The position numbers were made by a program, and so were the translations under genes. A model generated the notes under the pieces. It ran no database searches. It saw only the letters and a list, made by a program, of their open reading frames with translations, and had not been told where the DNA came from. From contig JANPBU010000035.1 of assembly GCA_031430595.1 (NCBI GenBank), positions 186,001-250,000 on the forward strand: a stretch of DNA of 64,000 nucleotides, read 5' to 3'. Each line of letters starts with the position of its first letter. The first letter of the stretch is position 1. Shown one piece after another: positions 1-8,165 of the stretch. The stretch comes from JANNBN01 sp031430595. GTDB lineage: Bacteria; Actinomycetota; Acidimicrobiia; Acidimicrobiales; JANYDT01.

Positions 1-802
1 GATCGAAGCTCCGGTCGATGACCTGTGGGCACGCGACACCTTGCCGAACTTTCTCATCCGGCGCAAGGCAGACGGAACGACCGAATTGGGCGCGAGTCAT
101 GCGCGATTCAACGGTTGGGGTGGAAGCAGATCTCCTCGGGTGACACCCAACTGGCTGGCCTGGTCGCAAAAAGGCTTGGCGTGGCACTCACTGATTCGGG
201 ACTAACTGGCGAAGGGGGAGGAATCGAGGTTGACGGAGTCGGAACAGTGCTCGCCGCCGAGTCCTGTTGGGTGAATCCGAACCGAAACCCCGGCCGCACC
301 CGAGCCCAGATCGAGGCAGCCATGCTGGCCATGGTGGGTGGAAAGCGGATGATCTGGATCGACGGGCTCGCCGGCAACGACATCACCGACGGCCACATCG
401 ACACCCTGGCCAGATTCGTGAATCCAACGACGATCCTGATGACAAATCGGCGTTCAATGATCCCGACGACCCCTGGGTACGGGTTGCCACAAAGACCCGC
501 CAACAGGTACGGCAAGCCCGAACCGCAAGCGGTCGACGGTACAAGATCGTGGAGATCATTCAGCCGACTACGATCCGCGGCACGGGTGCCGATTTCCTTT
601 CGACCTACATGAACTACTACGTATGCAACGGCGGTGTCATTGCCCCCAATTCGGCGACGCCAACGCCGACGCAGCCGCCCGAAAGGTCCTTGAACGACTG
701 TTCCCCAAGCACGATGTGGTGCAGATCAACATCGATGCCCTTGCCGCGGGCGGCGGTGGCATCCACTGCGCTACCCAACAGCAACCGTCGATTCGAAAAT
801 GA
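1..802 (+). pseudogene. agmatine deiminase family pseudogene (5' end outside window)
   Basis: Conceptual translation across three frames matches agmatine deiminase/peptidyl-arginine deiminase. Frame 2 gives DDLWARDT and ARFNGWGG near the left edge. Frame 1 gives EGGGIEVDG, NPNRNPGRTR and DGHIDTLARF. Frame 3 gives TYMNYYVCNGGVIAPN (about 612-650). Frame 2 then gives FGDANADAA and the catalytic GGGGIHCATQQQP before a TGA at 800-802. The shifts lie near 122, 430 and 650. Two of them look like loss of one base from a homopolymer (AAA to AA, TTT to TT), and the middle one may also include a small deletion. Active members hydrolyse agmatine to N-carbamoylputrescine. The catalytic His and Cys motifs are still readable, so the decay is recent or the sequence carries errors. 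Long intact genes in the rest of the window favour real decay. Confidence 0.85.
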
Positions 803-828
803 ACCTGGCACGCTCACCACGTTTGCGT

Positions 829-1020
829 CCGGTTGACGTGTTCACGGTTTATTTTCGCCCAGAGACTATTGGTTCGTCGTGGTGTGAACGCTTGCAGGAA
901 GTAGTCCTCGTTCTCGCCTTGAATCTGTCCGCCGATCCGTCCGTGGCATAACGCTACGTCGAGCGCCTCCGGGTACATGAAGCCGAGTTGCTTTGAAGCT
1001 TTTTGTGGCTTCACATCATC
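829..1020 (-). pseudogene. YdeI/OmpD-associated family fragment
   Basis: The minus strand reads YPEALDVALCHGRIGG, then DYFLQAFTPRR and SLWAKINREHV. This is the central block of the YdeI (bacteriocin-protection/OmpD-associated) family. Family members normally have 30-40 residues before this block and about 100 after it. Here recognisable homology starts next to the 11-bp word at 1020-1030 and stops at about 829, where the frame runs into a stop at 814. The fragment abuts the 3' end of the DHFR-like gene, so recombination at the 11-bp word probably removed the 5' part. No function is expected. Confidence 0.6.
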
Positions 1021-1030
1021 TGCGCGCTTA
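1020..1030 (+). repeat. island 11-mer CTGCGCGCTTA, copy A
   Basis: First of four copies of CTGCGCGCTTA, all on the plus strand. This copy contains the TAA stop (minus strand) of the DHFR-like gene and marks the edge of the YdeI fragment. The minus strand beyond it can form an imperfect hairpin with arms TGAAGCC and GGCTTCA. Sequence to the right of the word differs at every copy, as expected for a junction or recombination site, but its nature is not established. Confidence 0.5.
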
Positions 1031-1588
1031 GGTCGTGACTCGGTAGTGGAGGTGAACGACATCGCCGTCGAATCGGTTCTCGTTGAGTAGTTCAAGATTG
1101 AGCCGAACGTTTTTTGGTAGCGCCGGTTTTCCTGCTCCGAGGATGATGGGGTGGATGATGAGGTGGCATTCGTCGATGAGCCCGGCACTGAACGCTTGGG
1201 CGGCAATTTGTGCGCCGCCGATACTGATGTCGCTTACGGCGTTGACTTTGAGGTGTTGGACTGCGTTGGGGTTGAAGGCCGGCTCTATGCGCGTGTTGGT
1301 GGTTGGGACCGTGGTGAGCGTGGTTGAGTAGACAACCTTTTCGGCGGTTTGCCAGATTCGTGCGAAGTCGTTTTCGATCTCGTTTCCGTCCGGGATGGAC
1401 AAAGCGGTTTCCCAGTAGGTCATCACTTCGTACATGGCACGCCCGTAGAGGTGGGTGCCGATTGGACGTAACAGATCATTGAAGAACGAGTGCAGTTGTT
1501 CGCTTGGCTCGCCCCAATCAAAACTGCCGTTTTCGTCTTCCACGTATCCGTCGAGCGACATGTTTGTTGCGTAGATCAGCTTCGCCAT
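1028..1588 (-). CDS. dihydrofolate reductase family protein (RibD C-terminal-like)
   Basis: A 186-residue protein of the RibD_C/YyaP-like dihydrofolate reductase superfamily. It opens with LIYATNMSLDGYVED, the usual N-terminus of the family. LYGRAMYEVMTYWE follows, then DISIGGAQIAAQAFSAGLIDE, the NADPH-binding glycine region, near residue 125. The C-terminus HLHYRV is typical. Members are predicted NAD(P)H-dependent reductases, mostly of unknown substrate. The ATG overlaps the TAA of the upstream TfoX-like gene by one base (TAATG), so the two are probably co-translated. Its own stop lies in the 11-mer at 1020-1030. Confidence 0.85.
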   Translation of the reverse strand: MAKLIYATNMSLDGYVEDENGSFDWGEPSEQLHSFFNDLLRPIGTHLYGRAMYEVMTYWETALSIPDGNEIENDFARIWQTAEKVVYSTTLTTVPTTNTRIEPAFNPNAVQHLKVNAVSDISIGGAQIAAQAFSAGLIDECHLIIHPIILGAGKPALPKNVRLNLELLNENRFDGDVVHLHYRVTT

Positions 1589-1929
1589 TAATCACCCTTT
1601 CGCGGCGCGACGAACACAGTGGACTCCTTGAGCAGCTTTGTCCACAGTCGACGGTTGGGTATCGGGATCGCGACCCACTCACGGAACACCTTGCCTGCAG
1701 GCCCAAATGGTTGCCCGATACCTTCGGCGATGAGTTCGTCAACCCGTGCGCGGGACAGTTTGATCACCAACCCCGACCCTTTGTAATCAACGAGCCCAAT
1801 GAACTCACCCGACACACGGGCACACCGGCCGCCCATGATGGTTCCTTCGTCGATCCGCTCATCGTGTTCACGGAGTTCGTCGATCAGTTCCCAAAACAAT
1901 GCTTCGCCAGATAGCGCAGATCGAACCAT
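1588..1929 (-). CDS. TfoX/YjbR-like small protein
   Basis: A 113-residue protein. The motif GSGLVIKLSRARVDELIAEG followed by GQPFGPAGKVFREWVAIP is the conserved core of a small family often annotated as TfoX N-terminal-like or hypothetical. Its biochemical role is unknown. The ATG at 1929 is preferred. The open frame extends to a TTG at 1965, but that start has no clear ribosome-binding site. The stop overlaps the start of the DHFR-like gene by one nucleotide. Confidence 0.7.
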   Translation of the reverse strand: MVRSALSGEALFWELIDELREHDERIDEGTIMGGRCARVSGEFIGLVDYKGSGLVIKLSRARVDELIAEGIGQPFGPAGKVFREWVAIPIPNRRLWTKLLKESTVFVAPRKGD

Positions 1930-1971
1930 GAGAAAGTGCCCGCTCGATCGAGTGGAAGGGAACAATGAGCG

Positions 1972-2370
1972 CTACGCGGTCGGCATGGGTGGGCTGAAGA
2001 ACTGTTCGCGCGTGATTTTGCCGTTGCTGGTTGTGTAGAGACCAACTTCGCGACCTTGGAATCGTTGTCCGGCAACTGGTCCGACTGTACCGGTGACGTC
2101 CATAGTGAAGATGACGCTGAACTGGTCGCCGTGTACGAACGGGCCCTCGGTTTCCAACGAGTGCACGGTGTGGTTGTCGTACCACCAGTCGCCCTTGCCC
2201 TGAATGGCTGCGAGACCGACCGCTTCGGCGCCGTCTGGGCCCATAGCTTGGGGTTCGACGCTTACCGCGTCGGCTGAATAAATCTCGGTTTGCATGGCAT
2301 GAGTTGCTTCCCGTCCGGCTTTGCAGGCTTCGACGAGGGCGTGGGCAAGTTCCGTTGTGGTGTGGGACAT
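1972..2370 (-). CDS. SnoaL-like / nuclear transport factor 2 family protein
   Basis: A 132-residue protein with the single alpha+beta barrel pattern of SnoaL-like proteins: an N-terminal helix, SVEPQAMGP, a KGDWWYDNHTVH strand, DQFSVIFTMDVT, and REVGLYTTSNGKITREQFF at the end. Family members are ligand-binding or isomerase-like proteins with varied roles, so no substrate can be named. The ATG at 2370 has AAGGA about six bases upstream and is preferred over the longer frame from 2406. Confidence 0.75.
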   Translation of the reverse strand: MSHTTTELAHALVEACKAGREATHAMQTEIYSADAVSVEPQAMGPDGAEAVGLAAIQGKGDWWYDNHTVHSLETEGPFVHGDQFSVIFTMDVTGTVGPVAGQRFQGREVGLYTTSNGKITREQFFSPPMPTA

Positions 2371-2549
2371 AGCAATCCTTAAGGGTGATCGAAGTTGATC
2401 TCCCACGTTACGCCTTCGTCACGAGCGATTGCTCCCGCTTGGCGTCGCCCCTTGGACTACGCATCAACGACCTGATGCCGCCAGTCGAATTCCTAGCCAT
2501 GTCAACATGTACTCAGCCCGTTTGGGGACATTTTTCAAGGAGGACAGCA

Positions 2550-2855
2550 ATGTCGAAGGTTTCAATGATGGGCACGTTTTCGTGTCAAGACGGCAAAGCC
2601 GACGAGATGGAGGCCGTCCTTCGAAAGATGGTTGACGCAGCCCGTGAAGAACCGGGAGTCGAGATCTACTCGTATCACCGTGGCGAAGGAAACAGCTTCT
2701 CGTTTTTCGCATTGATGTCTAGCCCCGAAGCAATGCAGCAGCACGGGCAAACCCCCGCCTTACAAGCCGCCATGGCCGAGTTCGGTCCCATCATGGCCGC
2801 ACCGCCGACCATGGCATCGGCAACACCAATCGCTGCGATCGGCTTCGAACTCTAA
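2550..2855 (+). CDS. antibiotic biosynthesis monooxygenase (ABM) domain protein
   Basis: A 101-residue ferredoxin-like-fold protein of the ABM/YgiN type. It has a first strand GTFSCQDGKADEMEAVLRKM, then EPGVEIYSYHRGEG, then FFALMSSPEAMQQH. Members include quinol monooxygenases and heme-degrading enzymes. No residues here fix the substrate. The start is set by a strong ribosome-binding site (AAGGAGG) six bases before the ATG. The frame is open from 2385, but upstream codons do not resemble the family. It is divergent from the SnoaL-like gene. Confidence 0.8.
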   Translation: MSKVSMMGTFSCQDGKADEMEAVLRKMVDAAREEPGVEIYSYHRGEGNSFSFFALMSSPEAMQQHGQTPALQAAMAEFGPIMAAPPTMASATPIAAIGFEL

Positions 2856-3083
2856 ACGTCTGCCGGCTGACGATCGGCCGAAATCATGTAGCTGCATTCA
2901 TTGCCTAAGCGGGAGTGACACTACGAGCAAAGTCAACACAACACTGGTCACTAGCACGTACACTTATAATCTTTGGCGGTGCTGGTGGAACTATCGGAGG
3001 GTGCACCGTGGCCGACCGGCTCAGCCGGACACAAGGCCTTGTCCACTTCACGGGCTTTGGTCCACGAGAGCTTGGGGTGTTGG
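2856..3083. other. intergenic region, possible unassignable coding remnant
   Basis: No intact gene is recognised between the ABM gene and the DUF1801 gene. A minus-strand frame at about 2951-3100 (LADQHPKLSWTKAREVDKALC) has protein-like composition but cannot be assigned. It may be a remnant or chance. Confidence 0.3.
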
Positions 3084-3464
3084 TCAGCGAGTGGCTTGGA
3101 GCCATTGGTGAGCAAGTTCAAGGAGTCGTGCCTCATTGTCGTCGCTCATGACTGCGGGGACGACAGTGGTGCCCCGGTCGTTGGTAGCCCACGTGATCAG
3201 ATGGTCTGGGTCGTCGAAGCTGAACGGGTCGTCGCGTTTTCGCACTCCTCGGTGGAACACAATTTCGAATCGGTCTCCGGGTTGGAGGCGGAACGTGACT
3301 CGGTCCTCTCCGTCGTGCCCGAAGCTGGGTGCGTTCCACTTGATCCGCTCGCCAAGTTCGGCATCGCCAGCAAGCAGCCGGGTTCGTATCCTTCGGATGT
3401 CGTTCAGCCGCGGATGCGAAAGGCTTTCTAGGTACTCATCGACGGTCGGCTGTTTGGTGCTCAT
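3084..3464 (-). CDS. DUF1801 domain protein
   Basis: A 126-residue protein. It has the DUF1801 pattern: an N-terminal helix VDEYLESLSHPRLNDIRRIR, the conserved ERIKWNAPSFGHDGEDRVTF, then a DPDHLITWATNDRGTTVV region. The family (YdhG-like fold) has no established biochemical activity. The ATG at 3464 is preceded by a GAGGAG-type site. It stands alone on the minus strand inside the island. Confidence 0.8.
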   Translation of the reverse strand: MSTKQPTVDEYLESLSHPRLNDIRRIRTRLLAGDAELGERIKWNAPSFGHDGEDRVTFRLQPGDRFEIVFHRGVRKRDDPFSFDDPDHLITWATNDRGTTVVPAVMSDDNEARLLELAHQWLQATR

Positions 3465-3696
3465 TTGCTCTCCTCGGATGTACTCCGCCCGTCCCCAATC
3501 CGTTGCTCATGAGGTGGCGAGCGATGGTCATCGGTTCATCGGCTCAGACTAATCCTGGGCTGCCTTGATCCCACTTAGGACGCCTCGTGCGTTGCCCGAT
3601 TGTCGTGTCAACGAACCGACTGGAACCTAGTCTTCGACCCAATTGCTCCGGGTTGTAACGGGGATCACCGGCGGTCATGTTGGTGGTACCCGTTTA

Positions 3697-4000
3697 GCCA
3701 TCAACCGAATCGTCCTAGTTGGGCGAGCAGTCACCGACCCGATCACCAAAACCGTCAAATCAGTTCCCGGCGAAACAATCCTGACAACGTTCTCGATACG
3801 AACAGCGAAAGACACCTGCGACGGAAACGTGATCATGGAAATCCACGCATGGTCCCGTACCGCAGCACAAGCCACCTACGTCATCGGCGGCTAACTGACC
3901 CAACACAAATACCCCGGAACCGACGGTCGCAAACAAACCCGCACTGCAATCAGAGCTGAACGACTGCAGCTCCTCGACGAAGCTGCCGTTTGGGCACGAG
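3697..4000 (+). pseudogene. single-stranded DNA-binding protein (SSB) remnant with in-frame stop
   Basis: The frame reads INRIVLVGRAVTDP, then FSIRTAKDT, VIMEIHAWSRTA and YVIGG, followed by a TAA at 3892-3894. It then continues in the same frame as LTQHKYPGTDGRKQTRTAI and RAERLQLLDE. This is the OB-fold of bacterial SSB. The TAA falls in the usual 'GRL' turn, where Arg or another residue is expected. No ATG precedes INRIVLVGR and the codon at the expected start is TTA, so the start is lost too. No acidic DDDIPF-like tail is visible. This is probably a plasmid- or phage-derived ssb in decay. Confidence 0.75.
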
Positions 4001-4260
4001 GGATCCATTCCCTCCATCCGCAACCCACCACGAGGCCTAGCCACGAACCTCGGAATAGCCACCCCACGCTCTATCGGCGGTTTACCAACTTCAGCAACGC
4101 TCTGAAAACGATGTCGTGCAAATGCCCAGGTCCGTCAAAATCAGCCGGGTACGACGATGGTGCAGCACAGAGAACCACCACAATATTCGTAAGCGTACGT
4201 TATTACCTCGCACTGCACTAGGGTAGATATGCAACGCTTCGTGTGTCATAGCCTTGACAC
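4001..4260. other. non-coding stretch upstream of methyltransferase
   Basis: No gene recognised. TAGATAT and TTGACA-like words near 4215-4258 could be promoter elements for the methyltransferase, but spacing is poor and I do not assign them. Confidence 0.3.
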
Positions 4261-4890
4261 GTGGAAGACCCGAGACCTGAGATCCGCGCGTACTACGAAG
4301 CTGAGGCGCAGACACGGGTCCGGCAACTCTTGCCGAGCCGGCGAGCTGCGCTCGCCGACGAGTTTGCGCTGTTGTTGACGAGAGAGGGGCGCAGCTCAAT
4401 CATCGACTTCGGGTCTGGTCCGGGTCGCGACGGCGAGCATTTTGTGGCTGCAGGCCTGTCGTATATCGGGTTGGATCTTGCCTTTGGAAATGCAGTGTGG
4501 GCAAAAGAGCGTGGCATTGCCGTTCTGCAAGCAGACCTCCTTGCTCCACCTGTTCGGCAGCACAGTTTTGATGCTGGATGGTCAATGTCGGCCCTCATGC
4601 ATCTCCGTGAGCAGGATGTCTCGCTGGCGGTCGCAGGACTTGCTGACCTTCTACGCCCTGGGTCTCCAATACTCATAGGAATGTGGGGAGGTGATGGAGG
4701 AGACGTCATGAGCGAGATAGGCGTACCAGGACATCGGCGGTACTTCGGCCTGCGATCACAGGGTCAGAACGAAGCACTTCTTGGGGGAAGTGGCGTCGAA
4801 ATTGAGTGGTCATCCGTGTGGGAGTTCGGTGCAGCTGAATGGGAGTACCACCTTTTCCGGCTTCGCACAGACGCGCTTGCACGATCGTGA
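4261..4890 (+). CDS. class I SAM-dependent methyltransferase
   Basis: A 209-residue protein with a Rossmann methyltransferase core. Motif I is IIDFGSGPGRDGEHF near residue 47, the acidic end of beta2 is LSYIGLDLA, motif II-like sequence is VLQADLLAPP, and motif IV is FDAGWSMSALMHL. These residues bind S-adenosylmethionine. The C-terminal half gives no clue to the acceptor substrate. The start is the GTG at 4261, from which EIRAYYEAEAQTR forms the first helix. It is monocistronic in the island. Confidence 0.85.
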   Translation: MEDPRPEIRAYYEAEAQTRVRQLLPSRRAALADEFALLLTREGRSSIIDFGSGPGRDGEHFVAAGLSYIGLDLAFGNAVWAKERGIAVLQADLLAPPVRQHSFDAGWSMSALMHLREQDVSLAVAGLADLLRPGSPILIGMWGGDGGDVMSEIGVPGHRRYFGLRSQGQNEALLGGSGVEIEWSSVWEFGAAEWEYHLFRLRTDALARS

Positions 4891-4956
4891 TTGGGTGAGT
4901 GTGGTAAGCGCACATAGGGCCGCAGCCGAGTGGGTGCGCGGCCGATGTAAGCCGAC

Positions 4957-5418
4957 TTACCGAAGGAGGTGACGCTCGATGCGATCGGCGAGGTCCTCAG
5001 GAAAGACGTCTTCTGTCGTGTCTCGCAGCGCTTCTATGGACCACCAGCGATGCCCTCGGAATGTCGCTGCTTCGGCATCGGTCAATGCCGCGGCTCGTGG
5101 CTCGAAGCGGGAGGTTTGCACGATGAAGTACCACTCCTCCTGCTCGTACTCGGCTCCCTCAAAACTCCAGTCGACCTGTCGTTTGAAGACCACCGGACCT
5201 GGGTTGGAGATCACGAGCCCTGTCTCTTCAAACGTCTCCCGGATCGCCGCGTCCTCCGGTGACTCATTGGTCCCGATGCCGCCGCCCACAGGGAACCACC
5301 ACGGCGCCATGTCCGGCTTCGTGCGATCGATTCCGCTGAGGAGCAGCACGAGACCAAGTGGGTCCACGAGAAGCACTTTCGAACTCCGTCGGTAGATCGC
5401 CACACGACATCCTCGCAC
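4957..5418 (-). CDS. NUDIX hydrolase
   Basis: The protein carries a complete Nudix box: GGIGTNESPEDAAIRETFEE followed by TGLV, matching GX5EX7REUXEEXGU. VLLVDPLGLVLLL precedes it and WWFPVGGG leads in. The family hydrolyses nucleoside diphosphates linked to another moiety, and the substrate is not evident. The frame stays open to 5613, but the extra N-terminal residues are unlike the family. GTG at 5418 (or 5403) is therefore preferred. The start region lies in a 17-bp tandem duplication, and the upstream open frame is antisense to a VOC stub. TAA is followed by a small GTAAG/CTTAC hairpin. Confidence 0.75.
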   Translation of the reverse strand: MRGCRVAIYRRSSKVLLVDPLGLVLLLSGIDRTKPDMAPWWFPVGGGIGTNESPEDAAIRETFEETGLVISNPGPVVFKRQVDWSFEGAEYEQEEWYFIVQTSRFEPRAAALTDAEAATFRGHRWWSIEALRDTTEDVFPEDLADRIERHLLR

Positions 5419-5447
5419 CCCATTCCCGATCGCACCCCATTCCCGAT
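5414..5447. repeat. 17-bp perfect tandem duplication at NUDIX start
   Basis: CGCACCCCATTCCCGAT is repeated twice head to tail. It covers the likely translation start of the NUDIX gene and shifts alternative ATG/GTG codons between frames. Confidence 0.9.
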
Positions 5448-5538
5448 TTCGCTTGATCGGCCGAGGACACGATGTCGAGTGAAGACGCGAAGTGCGGCAG
5501 GCCGCGATCGATTCGAGGTGCCTCGTTGGTCTGAGTGA

Positions 5539-5649
5539 ATGGGCGACCTCCGCATCGACCAGATCAACGTCGTCGTCGAGGACGTCGAGGCTTCGACGCA
5601 GTTCCTCGTCCAACTTGGCCTCGACATACCTACGGCCCCGCCCGGTTGA
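5539..5649 (+). pseudogene. VOC/glyoxalase N-terminal stub
   Basis: ATG at 5539 encodes 36 residues beginning MGDLRIDQINVVVEDVEAS and ending in a TGA. This is the first beta-alpha unit of vicinal-oxygen-chelate proteins (I-N-V-V-V-x-D-V, then F-L-x-x-L-G). The remaining roughly 80-100 residues are absent and the sequence after 5649 shows no VOC homology in any frame I read. It is a truncated relic. Confidence 0.65.
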
Positions 5650-5859
5650 TGCCAGGCTAGTCAGGTCTTGGCGAGGCGGAAGTCTGCTTCGTAGATCGGT
5701 CGCGATTCAGCGTCGCCATCTCGTGCCCAAGCCGGGCCTCGTTGGCTGGCGGGATGCAACTGGTGCTGGCGACGGCTGGAGACCGTGGACAAGCGGCTCG
5801 GGCTCAACGCGGGGTCCAGCCTTGTTGCGTGGCGGTGGAGTTTGGGGAAGTCTGTCTGG

Positions 5860-6777
5860 ATGCCGTCGGAACTGATCTCGTCGGATGCAGCGCTGAACGT
5901 CGCCAAGGGCATCATCGGCGAGCACGTGACAGTTGAGCGGCACCCGGTGGGTTTCGGCAACGAAAATTGGATGATTCGCACCGCCGACGGAACGTGCCGC
6001 TGGGTTTTGAAGGTTGCCGATCTAAGTAGCGAATTGAAGTGGAGATCGTCGCATGTGGCGTTGGAGCTGGCTCGATCGGTCGGCGTGCCCGTGCCGGAGC
6101 TCGTTCATTCGGGACGTCAAGACCAGTTGCTGTTGCGAGTGTTCACCTGGATCGACGGTCGGTCGCCTATCGAGGTCATTGAAAGCGATGCCCAACGAGA
6201 CAGTTTCGTGCGTTCGACGGCGGAAGCGATCCGGTCGTTGCACACCATCGACACCAAAGCTTTCAGCTCCCGGCTGGATGGGTCGGCGCCTAAGTTCGAG
6301 CAGTGGAGCGACTACCTCCGCTACCGGTTCGACAAGGTCCGCGAACGATGCGAGAGCGTCGATGCCCTCGACTCGGTCACGCTCGACTGTGCTGGTGAAT
6401 TGATCTACCGGCTGGCTGACGCAGTGAGCCCACATGCGCGCCCGACGGTCTGCCATCGGGACCTCCACGTCGACAACTTGCTCGTGTCCGACGAAGGAAC
6501 TCTCGCCGGCATCATCGACTGGGATGGCGCCGAGTCGTGGGATCCGGCTGGGGAATGGTTCAAGCTGTCCTGGATGCTGGCGAGCACCTTGTCATTCGAT
6601 GTTGAGACTCTCACCCGCGCTTACCTAACGGATGACATCGATCGCCGCGTGTGGGACCAACGAGTTCGAGTGGTCGACGTGATCGAAACGCTCAACACCG
6701 TTCCGAACGCGATCGCATCTGGCGCAACGGAGTTTGAAGCGCGCGCTCGCCGCCGCCTCACATCGCTTCTAGAGTGA
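5860..6777 (+). CDS. aminoglycoside phosphotransferase (APH) family kinase
   Basis: About 305 residues with the protein-kinase-like APH fold. The N-lobe has VGFGNENWMIRTADG and CRWVLKVAD with the ATP-binding Lys. The hinge is LRVFTWIDGRSP. The catalytic loop is VCHRDLHVDNLLV with the Asp base and Asn. IIDWDGAE supplies the metal-binding Asp. The family phosphorylates small molecules such as aminoglycosides, choline, homoserine or sugars. This sequence cannot be assigned to a resistance class. The frame is open to 5785, but MPSELISSDAA at 5860 fits the family N-terminus better. Confidence 0.8.
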   Translation: MPSELISSDAALNVAKGIIGEHVTVERHPVGFGNENWMIRTADGTCRWVLKVADLSSELKWRSSHVALELARSVGVPVPELVHSGRQDQLLLRVFTWIDGRSPIEVIESDAQRDSFVRSTAEAIRSLHTIDTKAFSSRLDGSAPKFEQWSDYLRYRFDKVRERCESVDALDSVTLDCAGELIYRLADAVSPHARPTVCHRDLHVDNLLVSDEGTLAGIIDWDGAESWDPAGEWFKLSWMLASTLSFDVETLTRAYLTDDIDRRVWDQRVRVVDVIETLNTVPNAIASGATEFEARARRRLTSLLE

Positions 6778-7111
6778 CACGCCGAAGAGGCGCGAACGGC
6801 TCGATCGACGCGTGATCGCACAGTGAGGCGGGCCGGCGTGAAAGGGTCCATCGTTCACCCGTGAAACTCCCATCCTGGGACATGTCTCAACGGCGCTCGA
6901 TAACGCGCCCCGAACGCGCGCGGCCCACCCGACTTTGCCCGAGGTATGAGGCACGATCGACCCCGTAGCCCCGCTCGTAACCGGCGTACTACGTCGTATG
7001 CCTCGCCCGATATCAGCGGCACGAGACTTCGCTTGTCTCGATTTCCTTAACGTACTCTACGATCCGTTTTCTGCGGTCTCCCGGAGTAGCCCGACGTCGA
7101 GAGGCGAAGGA
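6778..7111. other. intergenic, hairpin at about 7020-7041
   Basis: About 330 bp without a recognisable gene. A stem CGAGAC/GTCTCG with a seven-base loop lies near 7020-7041 and is followed by a weak T-rich stretch. It could be a terminator, but support is slight. Confidence 0.3.
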
Positions 7112-7839
7112 GTGAACAACACGCGTGTGAGACTGGTCGACATGAGCTTTCGACAAACGGAGAGGTGGAAACTTGACGGCGTTTCGGGTCCAATCGTCGT
7201 CATTGATGTGATCCGAGCATTCACGACGGCGGCTTACGCGTTCGGTGCCGGAGCGGCGGCGATTTATCTCGTCGCGGGCGTCGACGAGGCGTTGCGTTTC
7301 AAAGACCAAAACATGGGCGTGCTCGCTATGGGCGAGGATCACGGTCGTCGGCCAGCCGGTTTCGATTTCCCAAACTCTCCAGTCGCTGTCAGTCGCTCCG
7401 ATCTCACGGGTCGCACCTTGGTGCAACGCTCGTCTGCCGGAACGCAAGCGTTGTGGCTGCGACGCACGCAGATCGGCTTTGGGCGGCAAGTCTCGTTTGT
7501 GCATCCGCAACCGCTAATGCTGTCCTCGCGGCCGACATTGGTGACCCGACCTACGTGATCACCGGCTGCTTTCCGGATGCACCTGAAACAACCGGTGATG
7601 ACGATCGTTTGACAGCGAGCCTGATAGAGAGAGTCCGTCAAGGCCAGGACCCCGAAACGGCAGCTACCTCCGCTGCCGTCCTTGCAACGGACGAGGCGCG
7701 CCGCACGCTCGCCCTTGGTCCCGAACACTGTGATCCACTTGATATCGAGTACGCCATCCGGGTCGATGCATTCGCATTCGCGATGGAGGTGGTTCGAGAT
7801 GAGCGCGGGCTTCGGCTCGAAAAACGAAACCCCAGCTAA
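7112..7839 (+). pseudogene. 2-phosphosulfolactate phosphatase (ComB) family, single frameshift
   Basis: The first frame gives VVIDVIRAFTTAAYAFGAGA, the conserved metal-binding D-V-x-R-A-x-T motif, then GFDFPNSP, RTLVQRSSAGTQAL. At about 7448 reading passes to the next frame, which continues VAATHADRLWAASLVCAS and ends naturally at 7837-7839. Adding one G (CAAGC to CAAGGC) restores the expected GTQGVVAATHAD. ComB enzymes are Mg-dependent phosphatases, first described in coenzyme M synthesis, and bacterial homologues are of unclear role. The GTG at 7112 follows AAGGA closely, and GTG at 7127 or ATG at 7142 are alternatives. This could be a one-base sequencing error, since everything else in the gene is intact. 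Confidence 0.8.
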
Positions 7840-8165
7840 TCAGCTCGCACTGGGCGATTGCGCCCTACGATCGCACACAACGACCACGTCCAGAGACGAA
7901 GCGACCCGCTCAGTATCCGGCCGAGGCGCTGTTAGTCGTTTGCTCGGTATTGCTCGTTTCGGTGAATCCACTGCGCGCTTAGCAATGAGGTCCGTTATCT
8001 CGTTCGCTCTCGTGGCCAGAGTCGTGCGGCCGGCTCGCCGGTCGAGCGCTGACTTCCGCGTTCGTGCTAATCGGGTGGACGGGCGCGTGGCGGCGTGGGC
8101 GGCGATCCTGTCGGCACGCTATGGAGCTGTTGTGGTCTCTGGCTGAGCGATAATGACCGGCCATA
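7840..8165. other. intergenic with island 11-mer copy B
   Basis: No convincing gene in either strand. CTGCGCGCTTA occurs at 7971-7981, preceded by GTGAATCCA. A similar lead-in (GTGAATCGA) precedes copy D at 10016. Confidence 0.4.
7971..7981 (+). repeat. island 11-mer CTGCGCGCTTA, copy B
   Basis: Second of four identical plus-strand copies. It lies in non-coding sequence between the ComB pseudogene and the P-loop kinase gene. Confidence 0.6.

Noticed and set aside
814..1206. 130-residue minus-strand ORF as a full gene
   Set aside because: Its first half is an out-of-frame reading of the DHFR-like gene; only the YdeI-like second half is meaningful.
5419..5613. NUDIX N-terminal extension from 5613
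   Set aside because: No family similarity, it crosses a tandem duplication and it is antisense to a VOC stub.
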